A stretch of 7,865 bases of DNA from Massilia sp. Lineage in GTDB: Bacteria; Pseudomonadota; Gammaproteobacteria; Burkholderiales; Burkholderiaceae_D. The DNA lies in contig DNCF01000275.1 in the NCBI GenBank assembly GCA_003484545.1, positions 1-7,865 of the forward strand. Direction: 5' to 3'. The position numbers and the translations under genes were made by a program. Below the pieces are notes generated by a model, which saw only the letters and a program-made list of their open reading frames with translations, did not search any database and was not told the origin of the DNA. Position 1 is the stretch's first letter. Each line of letters opens with the position of its first letter. Positions 5,496 through 7,865 of the stretch are shown here, one piece after another.

Positions 5496-5903
5496 ATGAG
5501 ACCGAACATCATCGTATCGTCGCTGGACATGGAGCGCCTGGAGGCGCTGATCGATTCGCTGCCGGCGGCCCAGGCCGACAACTGCGCGAATTTGCTGGAA
5601 GAACTGTCGCGCGCCGACATGGTGGAGCCGCAGGAGATCCCGCCCGACGTCGTCACCATGAATTCGCGCGTGCGCTTCGTGCTCGACGGCCAGGCCGAGG
5701 AGTTCGACATGCAGCTGGCCTACCCGAAGGACGTGAACGGCGCGGCCGACAAGCTGTCGGTGCTGACCCCGGTCGGCAATGCGCTGCTGGGCCTGAAGGT
5801 GGGCGACAGCATCGAGTGGAAGCGTCCCGACGGCGGCGCCTTCCACGTGCGCGTGCTCGACATCGTCTACCAGCCGGAACGCGCGGGCGAACTGCACCGC
5901 TGA
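5496..5903 (+). CDS. rnk: Rnk, regulator of nucleoside diphosphate kinase (GreA/GreB family)
   Basis: 135-aa cytoplasmic protein matching E. coli Rnk in length and pattern. Rnk-type proteins have a short N-terminal helical hairpin and a C-terminal FKBP-like domain shared with GreA/GreB. They bind RNA polymerase near the secondary channel and compete with Gre factors; the gene name comes from an effect on Ndk levels. Here residues 1-45 are the helical part (LDMERLEALIDSL...LLEELSRADMV). The linker and first strand follow as QEIPPDVVTMNSRVRF (46-61), and then the conserved core LSVLTPVGNALLGLKVGD (87-104). The end, VLDIVYQPERAGE, is also typical. The N-terminal arm is too short to be GreA or GreB. 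The ATG at 5496 follows GGAG (5485-5488) by 7 nt. It probably forms its own unit from the promoter at 5014-5041. The downstream gene converges, with stop codons 22 nt apart and no clear terminator between. Confidence 0.9.
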   Translation: MRPNIIVSSLDMERLEALIDSLPAAQADNCANLLEELSRADMVEPQEIPPDVVTMNSRVRFVLDGQAEEFDMQLAYPKDVNGAADKLSVLTPVGNALLGLKVGDSIEWKRPDGGAFHVRVLDIVYQPERAGELHR

Positions 5904-5925
5904 GTTTGTTTTAGCGGCGGCAGTT

Positions 5926-6321
5926 CTAGCGACATTTGCCGCGGATCTTGGCCACGGCCACGAAGGGCAGGGCCAGCAGGCCGCCCAGGAAGAAGGTCGG
6001 CTGCCGCTTCAGGCCGTCCGGATGCAGGCAGTCGGGTACCTTGGCTTCCGAAAATTCGCGCCCGAACTCCTCGTAGGGCGTGCCGCTGATGGTGTCGCCG
6101 CCGACCTGGCGCGGGTTCTCCCAGCCCTCGTCGAGCGTCGCCTTGACGGCCTTGCGGATGGCGTCGTCATCGATGCGCGCGCGCAGCGGCGCCGTCGCCG
6201 GGAGCGCCGGTTTCGCCGGTGCGTTCAGCTCGGACTCGACGGATGGCGGCGCGGGCGGCGCCGCCCGGACAGGCAGTGCGGCAAGGGAAAGGCAGAGCAA
6301 GCAAACGATGGATTGGCGCAT
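5926..6321 (-). CDS. Exported or membrane-associated protein of unknown function
   Basis: 131-aa protein from the ATG at 6321-6319. The N-terminus MRQSIVCLLCLSLAALPVRA followed by APP is a good Sec signal peptide with probable cleavage after VRA. A Pro/Ala-rich linker follows, then a polar charged middle (RIDDDAIRKAVKATLDEGWENP). Near the C-terminus a hydrophobic stretch (FFLGGLLALPFVAVA) is capped by the basic end KIRGKCR. That suggests a single C-terminal membrane segment. Cys98 (in PDCLHPDG) and Cys130 could form a disulfide. I know no functional family for it. An in-frame GTG at 6342 would add 7 residues (TSIHPT) before the signal peptide and is less likely; neither start has a clear ribosome-binding site. 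It converges on rnk and diverges from the NTF2-like gene, with a shared 121-nt intergenic region. Confidence 0.75.
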   Translation of the reverse strand: MRQSIVCLLCLSLAALPVRAAPPAPPSVESELNAPAKPALPATAPLRARIDDDAIRKAVKATLDEGWENPRQVGGDTISGTPYEEFGREFSEAKVPDCLHPDGLKRQPTFFLGGLLALPFVAVAKIRGKCR

Positions 6322-6349
6322 GGTCGGGTGAATCGAAGTCACGTTGCCA

Positions 6350-6417
6350 AATGTACACGAACATTGGCCGAATTTGTCGCTTTGTACATTCGGTTACATA
6401 CTGCTGTGTACAATCGA
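6350..6417. promoter_or_regulatory. Three TGTACA-centred motifs in the divergent intergenic region
   Basis: TGTACA occurs at 6352-6357, 6383-6388 and 6407-6412. Extended, the sites read TGTACATTTGG (minus strand, 6357-6347), TGTACATTCGG (6383-6393) and TGTACAATCGA (6407-6417), consistent with TGTACAWTYGR. The first two form the inverted pair AATGTACA/TGTACATT with a 25-nt spacer. The placement around a predicted promoter suggests sites for one transcription factor controlling one or both divergent genes. The factor is not known to me. Confidence 0.45.
6374..6402 (+). promoter_or_regulatory. Candidate promoter of the NTF2-like gene
   Basis: TTGTCG (6374-6379) and CATACT (6397-6402) are 17 nt apart, each 4 of 6 to sigma70 consensus. 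Transcription would begin near 6409. One TGTACA motif falls inside the spacer and another on the start site. TACAAT at 6409-6414 is an alternative -10 but has no matching -35. Confidence 0.35.
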
Positions 6418-6439
6418 CACTTTCAGTCAACGGAAAGTG
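6418..6439 (+). promoter_or_regulatory. Hairpin sequestering the ribosome-binding site of the NTF2-like gene
   Basis: CACTTTC (6418-6424) is perfectly complementary to GAAAGTG (6433-6439) with an 8-nt loop. The 3' arm contains most of the GGAAAG ribosome-binding site (6432-6437), and the ATG follows at 6443. When folded, the hairpin would hide the site; the modest A/T-containing stem could open with temperature or ligand or protein binding. Confidence 0.5.
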
Positions 6440-6442
6440 CCC

Positions 6443-6937
6443 ATGAAACGCCTGCTGCTCGCCTGCTGTCTGTTGTTCTCCGTGTTCACCGCCCATGCGG
6501 ACCCGCTCCTGAAGCGCCGGGTCGACGCCTTTGTCGACCGTTGGCACGACGACGCGGCCCATGCCCGCATGAGCTACTTCGACAAGATCGCGAAGGACGG
6601 CATCTACATCGGCACCGACAAGACCGAGCGCTGGCGCCGCGACGAATTCAAGGCCTGGGCGCGTCCCTACTTCAAGCGCAAGTCGGCCTGGGCCTTCAAG
6701 GCCATCAAACGCCACGTGTATGCTTCCGAGGATGGCTCCATGGTCTGGTTCGACGAGCTGCTCGACACCCAGATGGGCGTCTGCCAGGCCAGCGGCGTCA
6801 TGCGGCGCAAGGGCGACAGCTTCGAGATCGTGCACTACCAGCTGTCGATGGCGGTGCCGAACGAAGTCGGTGGGCAGGTGACGCGCCTGATCAAGGACTT
6901 CGAGGCCAAGGACGGCTGGAAGGAAAGCCGGCGCTGA
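6443..6937 (+). CDS. Secreted NTF2/SnoaL-like domain protein
   Basis: 164-aa protein. MKRLLLACCLLFSVFTAHA followed by DP is a clear Sec signal peptide, cleaved after AHA. The Leu-Ala-Cys-Cys inside it is too close to the N-terminus to be a convincing lipobox. The mature part has the pattern of SnoaL/NTF2-like (DUF4440-type) cone-fold domains: an N-terminal helix (RRVDAFVDRWHDDAAHA), then a strand region with GIYIGTDKTERW and the helix RDEFKAWARPYF. The beta sheet follows with GSMVWFDELLDT, ASGVMRRKGDSFEIVHYQLSMAVP. Family members are varied enzymes and binding proteins, so no substrate can be given. A periplasmic location is expected. The ATG at 6443 has GGAAAG upstream (6432-6437). The frame is open back to 6344, but that part is the promoter and leader region. 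gluQ begins 48 nt downstream. Confidence 0.8.
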   Translation: MKRLLLACCLLFSVFTAHADPLLKRRVDAFVDRWHDDAAHARMSYFDKIAKDGIYIGTDKTERWRRDEFKAWARPYFKRKSAWAFKAIKRHVYASEDGSMVWFDELLDTQMGVCQASGVMRRKGDSFEIVHYQLSMAVPNEVGGQVTRLIKDFEAKDGWKESRR

Positions 6938-6985
6938 GCCCCTGTGGTATCGTGATGCCCCTGTAAAACGCATCCTGTTCCGTAC

Positions 6986-7865
6986 GTGAGCAACACCTAT
7001 ATCGGCCGTTTCGCGCCATCGCCCACCGGGCCGCTGCATGCGGGCTCGCTGGTGGCGGCGCTGGCCAGCTACCTCGACGCGCGCGCCCACCACGGCCAGT
7101 GGCTGGTGCGCATCGAGGACATCGACGAGGGCCGCAGCGTCCCCGGCGCCGACATGGCGATCCTGGCGCTGCTCGATTCGCTCGGCATGCATGCCGACGG
7201 CGAAGTGGTCTGGCAGAGCCGCCGCAAGCAGCTCTACCAGGACGCCGCCGAACGCCTCGGCGGCCACGCCTATCCCTGCGGCTGCAACCGCCGCGAAATC
7301 AACGACTCGCGCCTGGGCATCGCGCCCGACGGCGCCGCGATCTATCCCGGCACCTGCCGCGCCGGCCTGCTCGAAGGGCGCAGCATGCGCAGCCTGCGCC
7401 TGCGCGTGCCCGATTCCGGCCAGGACGAGATTACCTTCACCGACCGCTTCATGGGAACGCTCACCCAGCACCTGGCCCTGGAGGCCGGCGACTTCGTCCT
7501 GAAGCGCGCCGACGGCTACTGGGCCTACCAGCTGGCGGTGGTGGTCGACGATGCCGACCAGGGCGTGACCGACGTCGTGCGCGGCGCCGATTTGATCGAC
7601 TCGACCGCGCGCCAGATCTACCTGCAGCGCCTGCTCGGCGTGCCGACGCCGCGCTATCTTCACGTGCCGGTGGTGCGCAACGCCGACGGCGAGAAGCTGT
7701 CGAAGCAGACCGGCGCATTGGCCGTCCTGCCCGGCGACGAGCCGGCGGCAGTCCAGGCCCTGCTCGACGCCGCGCGTTTCCTCGGCCTGCCGCTCGAACG
7801 CCCCGATTCGCTCGCCGGCTTCTGGCGGGCGGCGATTCCCGCCTGGTCAGCCCTGCTGGCCGAGC
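6986..7865 (+). CDS. gluQ: Glutamyl-queuosine tRNA(Asp) synthetase GluQ-RS (3' end cut by window edge)
   Basis: Activates glutamate and attaches it to the queuosine at position 34 of tRNA-Asp. It is a paralogue of the GluRS catalytic core without an anticodon-binding domain. The frame is open from GTG 6986 to the window end (293 codons; E. coli GluQ is about 308 aa, so only a few residues are missing). The start gives SNTYIGRFAPSPTGPLHAGSL, with the class I HIGH-type motif as His18-Ala-Gly-Ser21. The KMSKS-type motif is EKLSKQTGA at residues 236-244. Zinc ligands fit the family: Cys98, Cys100, Tyr120 and Cys124 (CGCN and YPGTC). RIEDID and YQLAVVVDDADQGVTDVVRGADL are also family blocks. There is no ribosome-binding site worth the name, but the frame has no ATG further upstream before a stop at 6953. 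It may be read through from the NTF2-like gene. Confidence 0.95.
   Translation, partial: MSNTYIGRFAPSPTGPLHAGSLVAALASYLDARAHHGQWLVRIEDIDEGRSVPGADMAILALLDSLGMHADGEVVWQSRRKQLYQDAAERLGGHAYPCGCNRREINDSRLGIAPDGAAIYPGTCRAGLLEGRSMRSLRLRVPDSGQDEITFTDRFMGTLTQHLALEAGDFVLKRADGYWAYQLAVVVDDADQGVTDVVRGADLIDSTARQIYLQRLLGVPTPRYLHVPVVRNADGEKLSKQTGALAVLPGDEPAAVQALLDAARFLGLPLERPDSLAGFWRAAIPAWSALLAE

Noticed and set aside
7038..7502. Plus-strand ORF of 154 codons near the window end
   Set aside because: Frame-shifted shadow of gluQ, low in complexity; the gluQ frame from 6986 carries all the family motifs.
6167..7663. Open reading frame of 498 codons on the minus strand across the NTF2-like gene and gluQ
   Set aside because: It runs antisense through two supported genes and their promoter region and shows no domain.

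Overview
The window is high-GC DNA with strong G/C-ending codon use. It carries the order sdhD-sdhA-sdhB-sdhE-gltA, which is typical of Betaproteobacteria of the order Burkholderiales. The protein sequences, together with GTAG-type palindromic repeats scattered between the genes, suggest Oxalobacteraceae (Massilia, Duganella or Telluria-like). That family-level placement is inference from remembered similarity, not a search.

Layout. Positions 1-2932 hold the end of sdhD, all of sdhA and all of sdhB on the + strand (succinate dehydrogenase, complex II). A 363-nt gap follows (2933-3295), carrying three hairpin repeats. Then come sdhE (FAD assembly factor for SdhA) and gltA (citrate synthase), closed by a clear intrinsic terminator at 4966-4989. 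A 552-nt gap (4944-5495) holds a good sigma70-type promoter, two more repeats of the same family and one doubtful small ORF. It leads to rnk, a GreA/GreB-fold RNA polymerase-binding protein. A secreted or membrane-associated protein of unknown function lies on the minus strand (5926-6321). Divergent from it is a secreted NTF2/SnoaL-like protein (6443-6937). The window ends inside gluQ (GluQ-RS, tRNA-Asp queuosine glutamylation), which starts at a GTG at 6986 and is nearly complete.

How the genes work together. SdhD/A/B form most of complex II (SdhC would lie upstream of the window). SdhE flavinylates SdhA, and GltA starts the TCA cycle, so positions 1-4943 are a TCA-cycle cluster. The later genes are functionally separate; rnk and gluQ both concern expression machinery but are not obviously linked.

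The most interesting features are non-coding. (1) A five-copy family of GTAG-plus-hairpin repeats has stem arms that differ between copies yet stay complementary, and it splits the sdh-gltA cluster. (2) An 11-nt motif built on TGTACA occurs three times across the divergent intergenic region near 6350-6417. (3) A perfect 7-bp hairpin contains the ribosome-binding site of the NTF2-like gene. I see no phage, IS, CRISPR, tRNA or rRNA, and no candidate for a new multi-gene defence or biosynthetic system.
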